DNA from: an uncultured Pirellulaceae bacterium
GTDB lineage: Bacteria > Planctomycetota > Planctomycetia > Pirellulales > Pirellulaceae
Assembly: GCA_937981585.1 (NCBI GenBank)
Contig: CALJOA010000002.1
Coordinates: 1-64,000 of the forward strand
Direction: 5' to 3'
DNA length: 64,000 nt
Part shown: one piece after another, positions 1-16,115 of the stretch
How the letters are laid out: each line of letters opens with the position of its first letter
Numbering within the stretch: position 1 is the first letter of the stretch
Position numbers and translations under genes: made by a program
Notes under the pieces: model-generated
The model's input: the letters and a program-made list of their open reading frames with translations, nothing else
Told to the model about the DNA's origin: nothing
Databases searched by the model: none

Positions 1-38
1 ATTTGGGAATATAAGATAATCCACAAGTGAGGCCTTTT

Positions 39-63
39 GTCGGGCGCATCAAGAGTGCCCGAC
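39..63. repeat. Intergenic palindrome downstream of fusA
   Basis: Inverted arms GTCGGGC and GCCCGAC are separated by 11 nt, about 30 nt past the fusA stop codon. Neither strand has a T-run after the stem, so it is not a canonical intrinsic terminator. It could act as a 3' end stabiliser or be one of the short palindromic repeats seen elsewhere in this window. Confidence 0.45.
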
Positions 64-90
64 CTACAATCGCTCAGCATGAGTCCCTAA

Positions 91-2172
91 CTACATCGCA
101 AATCCATCGGCAACCTCAGCCGGGGCCGGAGCATATTCAAGCGGCTCCATCGAGCTGCCAGCTCGGCCCTGGGAAAGCGACCTCATCGCACTGGAATATC
201 CAAACAACTCAGCCAACGGAGCGTTGGCAACAATCGTCGTCGTTTCCAAATGAGTATCGGTGCTGACGATCTGAGCACGTCGCTGAGCAAGATCGCCAAC
301 AATCTCACCGTAGTATTCTTCAGGTGTTGTAACGGTCAGCTTCATAATCGGTTCGAGCAACATCGGAGCTGCTTTGCCTAACGCGTCTTCGAACGCTTCA
401 CCCGCCGCGATCGAGAAAGCCATTGGTGTCGATTCCTCGTTGGATTCTGCATCGACCAATGTGACACGAATCTTGGCCAATGGAAAACTCCCGATACAAC
501 CACCGCCTTCACCGCGAGCCTTGATTTCATCTTTGACGGACTGGACCATCTCCATCGGCATTGAATCAACCGGTAGTCGACTACGAATCCCAACGCCTTG
601 CTCGACCTTTTCGTCCGGCTCCATCCGCAACTTCAATTTGGCGAACAGTTGCTGGCCATCGACCAAGCGGTGGCACTCACCCCAAACCTCCACCGCCTGA
701 CTGATCGTTTCTCGATACGAGACCCGAGGTTTGTAGACTTTGACGTTCAAATTAAAATCGCGGAGCAGGCGGTTCTTGATAATCTCAAGATGCAATTCAC
801 CCATCCCGGCGATCAGGGTTTGTCCGGTCTCTTCATTCTCTTTCGCTTTGAAGGTCGGGTCCTGGCGTTTGAGCAATTCCAGAATCTCGGCCAGCTTGTT
901 TCTGTCAGCCGTTGATTCGGGTTCGATCGCCATCTCGATCACCGTTTCAGGGAACTCGATCGGCTCAAGCAGTATTTGGGATTTTTGGTCGCAAAGCGTA
1001 TCGCCCGTGACGGCGAACCGAGGGCCGATGACCCCCACAATTTCACCACACGAAACATCATCGACTTGGCCGTCTCGATCTTTTTTGGTGGCGTGGATTT
1101 GCCAAAGCTGTGCCGCGTTTTCTTTTTTGTCTTGTGACGGCAGATAAACCCGCGAGTTGCCGCTGAGCGTTCCCGAGTAAACACGGATCCAGTATAGGTC
1201 ACCAGTTTTTGCGGGGAGAATTTTGAAAACCAATCCACAAAACGGTTCCTTCGGATCAGGCTTTCGCACTTCTTCCTGTTCCGGCTTGCGAGGATTGGTT
1301 CCCACAACAGGTGGACGTTCGATGGGGCTGGGAAGATAGAATTTTACGCCGTCGAGTACGCCCTGGACGCCAATTCCGTGTAGTGCAGAGCCACAAACGA
1401 CCGGCTGGATCTGCCGTGCGATCGTTGCTTTGCGAATGGCGGCTCGGATCTGATCGTTGGAGATTTCCTGCTCTTCCATTGCCAACGATGCGAGCTCGTC
1501 ACTGTGTTCGTAAAGTGATTCAAGCATTTGCTCACGCGCGAATTCGGCTTCGTCGAGCAACTCCTCGGGAATCGGCGATTCTTTTTGTTTCTTGCCTTCA
1601 TCCTCATAGGTCATATACCGCATCTTGATGAGGTCAACGATTCCGCGGAACGGATTGTCAACGTGAGAAGGCCCGAGCCCAACCGGCATTTGAATGGCGA
1701 CGGGGTTGGCTCCCAGGCGATTTTTGATTTCGTTGAAGACGCGTTCGAAACCGGCTCCCTCGCGGTCGAGCTTGTTGATGAACGCCATCCGAGGCACTTC
1801 GTATTTGTTGGCTTGTCGCCAGACGGTTTCTGACTGCGCCTCGACACCTTCACGAGCACTGAACACCACAACGGCGCCATCAAGCACCCGCAACGACCGT
1901 TCGACCTCGGCCGTAAAGTCAACGTGGCCCGGTGTGTCAAGCAGGTTGATGTGAATGTCTTTCCAATCAAACGTCACGCACGCGGAGTAGATTGTGATCC
2001 CGCGTTCCTGCTCTTCCTGATCGTCGTCGGTGGTTGTTGTTCCACTATCGACCTTTCCAACACGATGTTTGGTGCCGCTAAGAAACAGCATCCGTTCGGT
2101 CACCGTCGTCTTGCCCGCATCGATGTGAGCGATGATTCCGATGTTTCTCAGGTTCTGAAGTTTACGGGCCAT
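91..2172 (-). CDS. fusA: Elongation factor G
   Basis: GTPase that drives ribosomal translocation, and in some paralogues ribosome recycling. At 693 aa it has normal EF-G length. The G1 loop AHIDAGKTT (residues 15-23), DTPGH (79-83) and NKLD (133-136) are all intact, and the switch I motif ERGITI is canonical. The segment before it reads DSGTTTTDDDQEEQ, unlike the DGAATMDWMEQEQ of common EF-G1. This resembles the spd-type EF-Gs described in spirochaetes, planctomycetes and deltaproteobacteria; that assignment is inference. It is the last gene of rpsL-rpsG-fusA, 234 nt after rpsG. Unlike the classical str operon, tuf does not follow; it lies with the tRNA/secE cluster. The ATG start follows directly on MARKLQNLRNIG, which aligns with family starts. 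Confidence 0.97.
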   Translation of the reverse strand: MARKLQNLRNIGIIAHIDAGKTTVTERMLFLSGTKHRVGKVDSGTTTTDDDQEEQERGITIYSACVTFDWKDIHINLLDTPGHVDFTAEVERSLRVLDGAVVVFSAREGVEAQSETVWRQANKYEVPRMAFINKLDREGAGFERVFNEIKNRLGANPVAIQMPVGLGPSHVDNPFRGIVDLIKMRYMTYEDEGKKQKESPIPEELLDEAEFAREQMLESLYEHSDELASLAMEEQEISNDQIRAAIRKATIARQIQPVVCGSALHGIGVQGVLDGVKFYLPSPIERPPVVGTNPRKPEQEEVRKPDPKEPFCGLVFKILPAKTGDLYWIRVYSGTLSGNSRVYLPSQDKKENAAQLWQIHATKKDRDGQVDDVSCGEIVGVIGPRFAVTGDTLCDQKSQILLEPIEFPETVIEMAIEPESTADRNKLAEILELLKRQDPTFKAKENEETGQTLIAGMGELHLEIIKNRLLRDFNLNVKVYKPRVSYRETISQAVEVWGECHRLVDGQQLFAKLKLRMEPDEKVEQGVGIRSRLPVDSMPMEMVQSVKDEIKARGEGGGCIGSFPLAKIRVTLVDAESNEESTPMAFSIAAGEAFEDALGKAAPMLLEPIMKLTVTTPEEYYGEIVGDLAQRRAQIVSTDTHLETTTIVANAPLAELFGYSSAMRSLSQGRAGSSMEPLEYAPAPAEVADGFAM

Positions 2173-2406
2173 GGTCGTTCAAATGGGAAGTCGAATTCTG
2201 GGGAATCACTAATGGTAGCGAACTGATGAACGAATGTTAATTCCGATTGCGGACGTGGTTCAGCGTTGATTCGTAAATTCAGTGGCAGGCAGGGCGGATG
2301 AGACTACCTTTTCTCATCAAAGACCCTGCAATATCGTGTTCGACTCCACGTCGGCGCATGAAAAAAGGCGAGATAACTTCCCGCCCCTTTGTTGCGACGA
2401 TGTCAC

Positions 2407-2877
2407 CTACCAGGCGAAGTGGGCGAACGCTTTGTTCGCTTCTGCCATGCGGTGGGTGTTTTCGCGTTTGGTCATGGCTTGACCTTCGCGGTTGTAAGCT
2501 GCGGCCAATTCGTCGGCCAAACGAAGGTGCATTGGTCGCCCCTTCTTGTCGCGAACGGCGGTAAGGATCCAGCGAATTGCCAACGACTGCTGACGGGCAC
2601 GGCTGACCTGCATCGGAACCTGGTAAGAGGCACCACCGACACGCTTGGAGCGTACTTCGATGTGTGGCTTTACATTCTCGACGGCTGTTGTGAAAACGTC
2701 GATCGACTCGGCATCAGGAATTCGCTTTTTCAGCTCATCCAAAGCCCTGTAGAAAACGGCCTGAGCAGTTGTCTTTTTTCCGTCCCACATCAAGCAGTTA
2801 ATGAACTTACTTGCCAAGATCGAATCGAACTTTGGATCCGGTTTAAGCTGTGAGCGGCTGGAGGTAATTCTTCCCAT
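2407..2877 (-). CDS. rpsG: 30S ribosomal protein S7
   Basis: Primary 16S rRNA-binding protein that nucleates assembly of the 30S head. It is 156 aa, the standard bacterial length. It shows the conserved N-terminal half ([17 protein letters not shown]), the central block [20 protein letters not shown] and the C-terminal [13 protein letters not shown]. The gene starts 38 nt after the rpsL stop and precedes fusA, the usual str-operon order. A purine-rich AGAAG stretch lies upstream of the ATG. Confidence 0.97.
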   Translation of the reverse strand: MGRITSSRSQLKPDPKFDSILASKFINCLMWDGKKTTAQAVFYRALDELKKRIPDAESIDVFTTAVENVKPHIEVRSKRVGGASYQVPMQVSRARQQSLAIRWILTAVRDKKGRPMHLRLADELAAAYNREGQAMTKRENTHRMAEANKAFAHFAW

Positions 2878-2915
2878 TGTCTTCTACTATTTCTAACGTT
2901 GTATTCTTTGGACAG

Positions 2916-3281
2916 TTATCGTTTAGCGCCGTATCGGCTACGGGATTGTTTTCGGCCTTCTACGCCGAGTGCATCCTGAGCTCCACGAACAACCTGGTAA
3001 CGAACACCTGGAAGATCGCGAACACGTCCACCACGAACAAGAACAATCGAGTGCTCTTGAAGGTTGTGACCTTCGCCCGGGATGTAGACCGTGACTTCTT
3101 TTCCGTTGGACAGGCGAACACGCGTAATTTTACGCAGAGCCGAATTCGGCTTTTTCGGCGTCATGGTACGGACTTGCAAACAGACACCCTGCTTTTGAGG
3201 ACATCGTTCCAAGACAGGAGCCTTGGTGAATTTGCGTTTCTTTTTTCTTCGTTTGCGAAGAAGCTGATTAATCGTTGGCAT
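2916..3281 (-). CDS. rpsL: 30S ribosomal protein S12
   Basis: Decoding-centre protein of the small subunit, 121 aa. The segments [11 protein letters not shown] and [11 protein letters not shown] are the two places where streptomycin-resistance changes occur; both lysine/loop sequences look wild type. The N terminus [15 protein letters not shown] fits the family and supports this start. It is the first gene of rpsL-rpsG-fusA, separated from rpoC by about 200 nt that contain a plausible promoter. Confidence 0.97.
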   Translation of the reverse strand: MPTINQLLRKRRKKKRKFTKAPVLERCPQKQGVCLQVRTMTPKKPNSALRKITRVRLSNGKEVTVYIPGEGHNLQEHSIVLVRGGRVRDLPGVRYQVVRGAQDALGVEGRKQSRSRYGAKR

Positions 3282-3373
3282 TAGTTTCTTGTTCCAGCGT
3301 TTGGCGGAATCGAGGTGAATCCGCCGTTGTACTACAGGCTCGCCACCGGCTAAAACACCAGTGGAAGCCCGTA

Positions 3374-3401
3374 AAATTAATGTTTTACGTCAAAAAGTCA
3401 A
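3374..3401 (-). promoter_or_regulatory. Putative promoter of rpsL-rpsG-fusA
   Basis: On the minus strand TTGACT (3396-3401) is followed after 16 nt by TAATTT (3374-3379), about 90 nt upstream of the rpsL start in an AT-rich stretch. It would give the rpsL operon its own promoter separate from rpoBC. This is sequence matching only. Confidence 0.45.
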
Positions 3402-3448
3402 CCTCTAATTTGAACTTCGAGGTTGGTGGTTGTTCAGATTGAACTGCC

Positions 3449-3472
3449 ATCGGCATCAAAATCGACGCCGAT
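3449..3472 (-). other. RNA hairpin just after rpoC
   Basis: On the minus strand a 9-bp stem (ATCGGCGTC with GATGCCGAT, one G-U pair) closes a 6-nt loop 12 nt after the rpoC stop. No T-tract follows, so it is a possible terminator without U-tail or a 3' end stabiliser. Confidence 0.35.
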
Positions 3473-3484
3473 TGCTTGGCTTGG

Positions 3485-9127
<5,643 letters not shown>

Positions 9128-9300
9128 AAAATTCACCTGCTCCTTCGTAATGTATGTCTGGTTTTTTGTGTGTTGTTTGTACCGCTGATGTTCGCGTTTT
9201 TGAGATAGCCTCTGCCACGCGGGGCATTTTGATCAACCAACCTTGCGAAGCGTTTGAGCGACAAAACTCAAACGATCGCGTTGGTTACTTCGGTTAGCCC

Positions 9301-12300
9301 TTAGCCACCTCGTCGTTTTTCCAATTGCATATTCAAGGCAAGACCACGAATCTCGTTGGTCAAAACGTCGAAGCTGGCTGGCGTGCCGGCCTCGAGCGTG
9401 TTTTCGCCTTTAACCATTGACTCGTAAATCTTGGTTCGTCCTTCGACGTCGTCCGATTTGACGGTCAACAATTCTTGCAGAATGTAAGCGGCTCCGTATG
9501 CTTCAAGAGCCCAAACTTCCATCTCACCAAATCGCTGGCCACCGAAACGGGCTTTACCACCCAACGGCTGTTGCGTGATCAACGAGTAAGGTCCGGTGCT
9601 TCGAGCGTGGACTTTGTCGTCAACCAAGTGATGCAGTTTCAACATGTAGATGTATCCAACCGTCGTTTCCTGCGTACAGGGAACACCAGTTCGACCGTCA
9701 TACAGCGTGTGCTTTCCGTGCGACGGCAGACCGGCTTCGGCAAGACAATCATTGATCTCCGCTTCGGTCGCCCCATCAAATACAGGAGTGATCGCCTGGA
9801 AACCAAGCTTCGATCCTGCCCAACCAAGGTGCGTCTCAAGGATCTGACCCACGTTCATTCGCGACGGAACGCCCAACGGATTCAACATGATCTGAACTGG
9901 AGTTCCATCCTCCAGATAAGGCATGTCTTCGACCGGAAGGATCTTGGAAATCACACCTTTGTTACCGTGACGGCCAGCCATCTTGTCGCCGACCGAGATC
10001 GTTCGTTTGGTCGCGATGTAAACCTTGACCATCTGCAACACGCCGCTGCGAAGTTCGTCGCCGCGCTTCATACTGTTGACGGTGCGATCACGAACGTCGA
10101 TCGTTTTCTCGACAGCAGGCCACTGTTCCTTGTAGATTGCTTCGAGCTGTTTGATCTTGTCCTCAGACCGCATAGAAGAAGTCACAGATTGGAGCCGGAA
10201 GTTCACGGCTTTTTCGCCGACGAACTTTGGATCCTGATCCCGAACCAGCGGAGTTTCGTCTTCGTCGGTCAACGTTTTGCCGACAACCTTCTCCATTGCC
10301 GAGATCATTTCGCCAAATACGGTCGCGATTTTCTCGTTCCCGTCGGCTTCGGCGGCCTTAAGGTCTTTCTCGAAGACTTTTCTTTCTTCTTCCGAGAGGC
10401 TCATGCGGCGGGAGAATCGCTGGGTATCAATTACGATTCCTTCGATGCCTGAAGAAACTTCCAGTGAATCGTTTTTCACGTCTTCGCCCGCACGACCAAA
10501 GATCGCGTGAAGCAGTTTTTCTTCCGGAGTCAATTCAGTTTTCGATTTCGGCGAAACTTTACCGACCAGGATGTCACCCGGTTTGACATAGGTACCGACC
10601 TGAATGATTCCGTTTTCGTCGAGGTTGCGAAGTGCTTTTTCACTGACGTTAGGAATGTCGCGAGTGAATTCCTCACGACCCAGTTTGGTTTCGCGGACTT
10701 CGACGTCGTACTCTTCAATGTGAATCGAAGTGTAAGTGTCGTTGCGAACGAGCTCTTCGCTGATAATGATCGCGTCTTCGTAGTTACAGCCGTCGAACGA
10801 CATGAACCCGACCAAGACGTTTCGCCCAAGTGCCAATTGGCCCTTATAGGTCGCGGCACCGTCAGCAAGGACTTCGCCTTTTTCGACTTTTTGACCTGGC
10901 TTGACCAGTGGTTTCTGGTTCTGACACGTTCGCTCGTTCAAGCCAACGTACTTCTTGAGATCGTAAACGTCAGATCCAATTTCAATTCGAGTCGAATCAA
11001 CGTAGGTGATCTTTCCGGCTCGGCGCGCCCGAACGAGCATGCTGGAATTGTTGGCGACTTGCATCTCCATTCCGGTTCCAACGATCGGCGGCTCAGCCAC
11101 CAATAGTGGAACAGCTTGTCGCTGCATGTTGGAGCCCATCAACGCGCGGTTGGCGTCGTCGTGCTCAAGGAAAGGAATCAAACCGGCCGAGACACCAACC
11201 ATTTGAGCTGGCGCAATGTCCATGTAGGTGACCTCTTCAGGTGCACACAATTCAAAGTCAGCTTTAAAGCGGGCGACAATGTTGCCAGCCAGCGATTTGA
11301 GTCCAACGATGTGGCCGTTCTCGATGTAAGTATCCGCCGGAGCAACGTAGGCTTCGGTTTCTTCGTCGGCGCGAAGCCAAGCGATCTCGTCGGTTACTTT
11401 TCCTTTTTTGACAACCGTATAAGGCGTCACAAGGAATCCATAATCGTCAACGCTCGCGTAAATCGCCAGCGAAGAAATCAAACCGATGTTCGTGCCTTCC
11501 GGCGTTTCGATCGGACAGATTCGACCGTAGTGGGAAATATGAACGTCGCGAACTTCGAAGCCCGCACGTTTACGATTCAAACCACCAGGACCAAGAGCTG
11601 AAAGACGACGCTCGTGAGTCAGCTGTGACAGTGGGTTGGTCTGGTCAACGACCTGAGACAGCTCGCCACGTCCGAAGAAATACTCGATCGCCGCTGAGAT
11701 ACTCTTTGGATTGACGAGGCTTCGCGGAGTCATGTCGTCCTGCTCTTTGAGGCTCATTCGCTCTTGAACAGTTCGGCGAAGTTTCAAGAAGCCTTTGCGA
11801 AGTTCATCACAGGCAAGCTCATCAATCGTTCGCAGACGACGATTACCCAAGTGGTCGATGTCGTCGACGTAAGCGTCTCCTCCAGGAGTCGACAGCTCCA
11901 AGATATACTTCATACAGGCAAGGATATCGTCTGGACGAAGCGTCATTTCTTTTTCCGAAACGCCGAGATCCAACTTTCGGTTGATGCGGAATCGACCTAC
12001 GCGGCCCAGTCGGTATCGGTTGGAATCGAAGAACTTCTCGCGGAACAACGTGCGAGCTTTTTCCAGCGCTGGCGGATTACCCGGACGCAGACGCTGGTAG
12101 ATTCGCAGAAGCGCTTCTTCGTGACTGGAAGTCGCATCGTCGATCAACGAGTTGAAAATCAGAGGCGATTTAGGCGCCGGCATGATCTCGACGGTTGTGA
12201 TGTCCGAGAGACAGATGATCTCAGCGGCTTCTTTGGTGATCTTGTGACCGACCTCGACGATGATCTCGCCAGCTTTTTCGCTTTTGGTTGGGTAAACGAT

Positions 12301-13038
12301 ATCGTCAACGGCGATCTTGCCTTCGAGCTTCGCGGCAGATCGCTTGTCGACGACTTTGACCTTCGCCGTTTTGTAGAACGCGCGGATGATCGCGGAGTCT
12401 TCGCCGTACTTTGGGTCCATCGCCCGTAGTAATGTCAACGCCGAGAACTTACCGCTTTGATCGATCCGGACAGTCAGCGCGTCTTTCTTGGTCGCGTTGA
12501 CTTCGATCCAGCTTCCCCGCTCAGGAATCACTCGGCAACTGGCAAGCTTACGATCCGAAGTCGTATCCGACTCCATCACAAAGTCGATACCAGGAGATCG
12601 GTGAAGCTGACTGACGACGACACGCTCGGCACCATTGATGATGAACTCACCACCACCAAGCATGATCGGAATGTCACCCAGAAAGACTTCTTCTTCAACC
12701 GGTTGTTCTTTCTCCAGACGTAGCCAAACGCGGAACGGTTGTCCGTAAGTCAGGCGCAGCTGACGACACTCTTCAGGAGTGTAGCGCGGTTTGCCAAGCT
12801 CATAACGAACGTAGCTCAACGCCAGCTTTTTGTCATAGCTTTCGATCGGAAAGATCTCTTTCAAAACACCTTCGATGCCTTGGAGCTTTCGTTTCTCGGG
12901 CGGACAATCCGTCTGAATGAACGCTTGGTAACTGTGGGTTTGGATTTTTGTCAAATCGGGAGGAATCTGGTAATTCCGTCCACTTCCAAACACGCGAGTT
13001 TTTTCTGGTTGTAATCGTCGCTCGACTGGGGTTGCCAT
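9301..13038 (-). CDS. rpoB: RNA polymerase beta subunit
   Basis: Beta subunit of RNA polymerase, 1,245 aa. The rifampicin-pocket segment reads [27 protein letters not shown] across two motifs; the residues matching E. coli Q513, D516, H526 and S531 are unchanged, and the [13 protein letters not shown] block follows. The C-terminal [20 protein letters not shown] is canonical. The start [13 protein letters not shown] is reasonable and no upstream extension is evident. It lies 500 nt after rplL, an unusually long spacer, and 173 nt before rpoC. Confidence 0.98.
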   Translation of the reverse strand: MATPVERRLQPEKTRVFGSGRNYQIPPDLTKIQTHSYQAFIQTDCPPEKRKLQGIEGVLKEIFPIESYDKKLALSYVRYELGKPRYTPEECRQLRLTYGQPFRVWLRLEKEQPVEEEVFLGDIPIMLGGGEFIINGAERVVVSQLHRSPGIDFVMESDTTSDRKLASCRVIPERGSWIEVNATKKDALTVRIDQSGKFSALTLLRAMDPKYGEDSAIIRAFYKTAKVKVVDKRSAAKLEGKIAVDDIVYPTKSEKAGEIIVEVGHKITKEAAEIICLSDITTVEIMPAPKSPLIFNSLIDDATSSHEEALLRIYQRLRPGNPPALEKARTLFREKFFDSNRYRLGRVGRFRINRKLDLGVSEKEMTLRPDDILACMKYILELSTPGGDAYVDDIDHLGNRRLRTIDELACDELRKGFLKLRRTVQERMSLKEQDDMTPRSLVNPKSISAAIEYFFGRGELSQVVDQTNPLSQLTHERRLSALGPGGLNRKRAGFEVRDVHISHYGRICPIETPEGTNIGLISSLAIYASVDDYGFLVTPYTVVKKGKVTDEIAWLRADEETEAYVAPADTYIENGHIVGLKSLAGNIVARFKADFELCAPEEVTYMDIAPAQMVGVSAGLIPFLEHDDANRALMGSNMQRQAVPLLVAEPPIVGTGMEMQVANNSSMLVRARRAGKITYVDSTRIEIGSDVYDLKKYVGLNERTCQNQKPLVKPGQKVEKGEVLADGAATYKGQLALGRNVLVGFMSFDGCNYEDAIIISEELVRNDTYTSIHIEEYDVEVRETKLGREEFTRDIPNVSEKALRNLDENGIIQVGTYVKPGDILVGKVSPKSKTELTPEEKLLHAIFGRAGEDVKNDSLEVSSGIEGIVIDTQRFSRRMSLSEEERKVFEKDLKAAEADGNEKIATVFGEMISAMEKVVGKTLTDEDETPLVRDQDPKFVGEKAVNFRLQSVTSSMRSEDKIKQLEAIYKEQWPAVEKTIDVRDRTVNSMKRGDELRSGVLQMVKVYIATKRTISVGDKMAGRHGNKGVISKILPVEDMPYLEDGTPVQIMLNPLGVPSRMNVGQILETHLGWAGSKLGFQAITPVFDGATEAEINDCLAEAGLPSHGKHTLYDGRTGVPCTQETTVGYIYMLKLHHLVDDKVHARSTGPYSLITQQPLGGKARFGGQRFGEMEVWALEAYGAAYILQELLTVKSDDVEGRTKIYESMVKGENTLEAGTPASFDVLTNEIRGLALNMQLEKRRGG

Positions 13039-13538
13039 AAGCGCAGAATCTCCGGTATCAGATTAAAGCGGGTATTTCAATTGGTGATCGCTGGATGACA
13101 GATCGACTGCCGACAGTTTCAGTGAAGCGAAGGCCGGAATCGCTGAAAGCGCACGCAAAGAAACGCGACAAGCGCGTACCTCTTCCCTGCACATACTCTG
13201 GGTCGTAAAAAACTTACCAAGAGTGCGATTCGAAAGCATACAGTTCCCTGAATTGGCCTCCACGGACCGAACGTTCAAAAATGGCAAAAGCCACTTTGAC
13301 CGGGTTCGACGTGTCGACTGTGAAACGAACACACTGGAGTAATCCTGTTGCGATCCGAAGACCGGTTTTGATCAATCAAATCCAGTCATGGTGACTCCAT
13401 CCGGTTCTCGCCCTGAATCCTTTCAGGAACAGGCAAACGCCGTGGACCACTCCCAGCCACGACGTCGCCATATTTTCAACGCAGCCACGCTCGGTTGGAG
13501 CGCGGGTTTCTCGCCGCCCAAGAACGGACGGCGTCAAA
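13039..13538. other. 500-nt rplL-rpoB spacer
   Basis: No convincing gene lies here; the short ORFs have no recognisable family or good start. A small stem CTGAA/TTCAG sits near 13410-13423. In other bacteria this interval holds an attenuator or RNase processing site controlling rpoBC relative to rplJL. That role here is inference. Confidence 0.5.
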
Positions 13539-13949
13539 CTACTTGAGTTCGACTGCACCACCAGCAGCTTCAACGTCTGCCTTGATCTTGTCAGCATCTT
13601 CCTTGGAAGCGGCTTCCTTCAAAGTTGCTGGGCAACCTTCGACCATTTTCTTGGCATCCATCAACGACGCGCCGGTGATTGTCTTGACGACTTTCACAAC
13701 GTCGAGCTTCTTGTCGCCAAAGCCAGTCAGAACTACATCGAATTCTGTCTGGGCTTCGCCGCCACCGTCATCGCCACCACCAGCTGCAGCAACCATAACG
13801 GCACCACCGCCAGCAGCGGCTTCGATGCCGTGCTCGTCTTTGAGGTAATCGCCAAGCTCTTTGGCTTCTTTAAGTGTTAGTCCAGCGATCTTGTCGCCCA
13901 TCTCTTTTGCTGAAGCCGAATACTCGACTGTTGCTGTTTCTTCTGACAT
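13539..13949 (-). CDS. rplL: 50S ribosomal protein L7/L12
   Basis: Acidic stalk protein that recruits translation GTPases, 136 aa. The N-terminal dimerisation part (GDKIAGLTLKEAKELGDYLK), the Ala/Gly hinge (AAAGGGDDGGGEAQ) and the C-terminal domain (FDVVLTGFGDKKLDVVKVVK...LMDAKKMVEGCP) are all present. ATG at 13949 is chosen over GTG at 13958 because AGGGTG sits 6 nt upstream of the ATG. It lies 251 nt after rplJ, a spacer that contains a strong inverted repeat. Confidence 0.96.
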   Translation of the reverse strand: MSEETATVEYSASAKEMGDKIAGLTLKEAKELGDYLKDEHGIEAAAGGGAVMVAAAGGGDDGGGEAQTEFDVVLTGFGDKKLDVVKVVKTITGASLMDAKKMVEGCPATLKEAASKEDADKIKADVEAAGGAVELK

Positions 13950-14044
13950 TGGAGTCACCCTTTCTTCGTATCACTGAGCGAGTTGAGTGGCGGCACTCGA
14001 TGGAGGCACTCAACGGACTCAAAAATTACTATCTCAAATTTCAA

Positions 14045-14090
14045 ATCTGGAATTCAAACTTGGAACTCAAACCGAAACTGAATTCCAGAT
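14045..14090 (-). promoter_or_regulatory. Inverted repeat between rplJ and rplL
   Basis: Perfect 11-bp arms ATCTGGAATTC (14045-14055) and GAATTCCAGAT (14080-14090) enclose a 24-nt loop, about 95 nt upstream of the rplL start. No T-run follows on the minus strand, so it is not a simple terminator. It could be an RNase processing site or a protein-binding stem that sets the L7/L12 to L10 ratio. Confidence 0.5.
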
Positions 14091-14200
14091 CTGATTGACT
14101 GCGTTTGAACGAACCATTTTGAACGAACATTTATCGAACACCACGCCGCGAGGCGATCGAAAATCTATATCGACGACAACCAGATGGTTGCCGAGTGCTC

Positions 14201-14725
14201 TTACTCTTCCTTCTCTCCAACCTGTTTGATCTGGCTGGCCAATTTGGCCCCTGGACCTTTCAGCTGAGCGGCCAGGTTTGCACCGGGCCCGAGAATTTGA
14301 CCAACGAGCATGCTGAGCTGTTCAGCACGAGATGGCCACTTACTGATCTCCTTGATCTTTTCGGGAGTCAGCTTCTCCTTGTCCATCACTCCACCAAGAG
14401 CCGAGAATTTCTCGAACTCTTCTTCGTCCTTGTGCAGTTCGTGTACTTCCTTGACCAGCGAGACAAAATCCTCGCCACCCCAAAGTACAGCCTGAGTTCC
14501 CTTGGAACCTTCGAAAGCGCCGGCCAATGAAGTGCCTTCGGTCGCTCGGACCGCGAGGCTGTTCTTCACAACCATCAACCCGATTCCTTTTTCCCGCAAT
14601 CGCTTTCGCAGAGCCGAGGTCGCATTGGCATCGATTCCGATTACGTTGGCGGTCAGGCAATCTTCAACGCCATCAAGGCGATTTACCAAGTCCTTGGTCA
14701 ACAAATCTTTTACAAACTTACTCAT
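14201..14725 (-). CDS. rplJ: 50S ribosomal protein L10
   Basis: Base of the L7/L12 stalk, 174 aa. The N-terminal rRNA-binding domain (NVIGIDANATSALRKRLREKGIGLMVVKNSLAVRA) and the C-terminal helix that binds L7/L12 dimers (LSMLVGQILGPGANLAAQLKG) are recognisable. It sits between rplA (89 nt upstream) and rplL, the usual order. In E. coli L10-L12 autoregulates by binding the leader; no clear leader mimic is seen in the short 89-nt gap. Confidence 0.96.
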   Translation of the reverse strand: MSKFVKDLLTKDLVNRLDGVEDCLTANVIGIDANATSALRKRLREKGIGLMVVKNSLAVRATEGTSLAGAFEGSKGTQAVLWGGEDFVSLVKEVHELHKDEEEFEKFSALGGVMDKEKLTPEKIKEISKWPSRAEQLSMLVGQILGPGANLAAQLKGPGAKLASQIKQVGEKEE

Positions 14726-14814
14726 GGCTTCACTCTGTTTTGTTTGAGCGATCAGTCTTCGATCGCATCATGGTTTGAATTGTTTGGTATCTACGGTTGG
14801 CTAACAGGCCAGAT

Positions 14815-15489
14815 TTAGGCTGCCAGCGGAATCCCGGGGGTCATTGTCCCGGCAAGCGAAATGTTCTTGATGTAGTTGCCCTTGAGCGAGTTTGGCTTGA
14901 GCGTCTCAATGAACTTCAAAAACGCGCTAAGGTTGTCTTGCAACTGCTCAGGAGTAAAACTCAGTCGACCCAAGACAGCGTGAATGTTTCCGGTGTCGTC
15001 GTTTCGGAACTCGACCTTTCCGGCTTTGTATTCACTGACGGCCTTGGCGACATCGGGGGTCACAGTTCCGGCTCTCGGTGACGGCATCAAGCTCCGCGGT
15101 CCAAGCACACGACCCAACGGACCCACGACGCCCATCATGTCTGGCGAAGCGATGCAAACATCGAAATCAAACCAGCCATCGGCGACCTTCTTGGCCAATT
15201 CTTCTTCGCCGACTTCGTCCGCCCCGGCTTCGCGAGCAGCATCTGCTGCGGCGCCTTTGGCAAAGACGATCACTCGCTGGGTTTTTCCGATTCCGTGTGG
15301 AAGCACGATTGAACCTCGAACGATCTGATCGGCTTGCTTGGGATCGATTCCCAAGTGCATATGGATCTCAACCGTCTGATCGAACTTGGTGCCTTCGAAT
15401 CCCTTGAGAATCTCGCAGGCCTTCTTCAAATCAACAGGAGCTTCAGGAACCGACTCCAATAGTGCTTTGTATCGCTTTGAACGCTTCAT
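14815..15489 (-). CDS. rplA: 50S ribosomal protein L1
   Basis: L1 stalk protein, which also represses its own operon in E. coli, 224 aa. The conserved [28 protein letters not shown] region (read across two motifs) and [16 protein letters not shown] match the family. It follows rplK after a 141-nt spacer, longer than usual. The start [15 protein letters not shown] fits family N termini. Confidence 0.97.
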   Translation of the reverse strand: MKRSKRYKALLESVPEAPVDLKKACEILKGFEGTKFDQTVEIHMHLGIDPKQADQIVRGSIVLPHGIGKTQRVIVFAKGAAADAAREAGADEVGEEELAKKVADGWFDFDVCIASPDMMGVVGPLGRVLGPRSLMPSPRAGTVTPDVAKAVSEYKAGKVEFRNDDTGNIHAVLGRLSFTPEQLQDNLSAFLKFIETLKPNSLKGNYIKNISLAGTMTPGIPLAA

Positions 15490-15630
15490 GATCTAACTTT
15501 GCTTGTCTTGTGTTCTTTTTATTTTCCTGTGTACGCCCGGCACCATCCAATGGCTGCGGCAGCTGGCTGATCCAAGTGTTCGTTTAGCCACAGTTGTGCT
15601 GTTAACAAACTGGCCAACCGAACCCTCAAA

Positions 15631-16056
15631 CTAGCCCTCAATCTCGATGCCCATGCTGCGGGCAGTTCCGGCGATCATTCGACAGGCGTGCTCCATGTCT
15701 CGAGCATTCAAGTCTGCCATCTTCTTCTCGCAGATCTCTTCAACCTGCTTCATAGTGACCTTACCGACCTTGTCCCGGTTGGGCACTCCGGATCCTTTTG
15801 CGATGCCAGCAGCAAGCTTGAGCATCGCCGCAGCCGGCGGGCTTTTGGTGATAAAGTCGAACGTCCGGTCATTGTAAACCGAGACAACAACAGGAATCGG
15901 TGTTCCATTGAACTCTTTGGTTCGATCGTTGAACTGCTGAACAAACTGACCGAGATTGATCCCGAACTTACCCAGCGAAGTACCGACCGGAGGGGCAGGT
16001 GTAGCCTGACCACCGGGAACCTGAAACTTTGCTTGCCCTGTTAATTGTTTCGCCAT
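15631..16056 (-). CDS. rplK: 50S ribosomal protein L11
   Basis: Binds the GTPase-associated centre of 23S rRNA, 141 aa. It contains the Pro-rich N-terminal signature [20 protein letters not shown] and the C-terminal rRNA-binding segment [10 protein letters not shown]. The N-terminal part is where thiopeptide resistance changes usually fall and looks normal. It begins 59 nt after the nusG stop. Confidence 0.97.
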   Translation of the reverse strand: MAKQLTGQAKFQVPGGQATPAPPVGTSLGKFGINLGQFVQQFNDRTKEFNGTPIPVVVSVYNDRTFDFITKSPPAAAMLKLAAGIAKGSGVPNRDKVGKVTMKQVEEICEKKMADLNARDMEHACRMIAGTARSMGIEIEG

Positions 16057-16115
16057 GATTCTTTTCTACTTATCAGCTGTTTGGATTTGCGTCTACTAAA
16101 CGTTCTCAAATCCAA

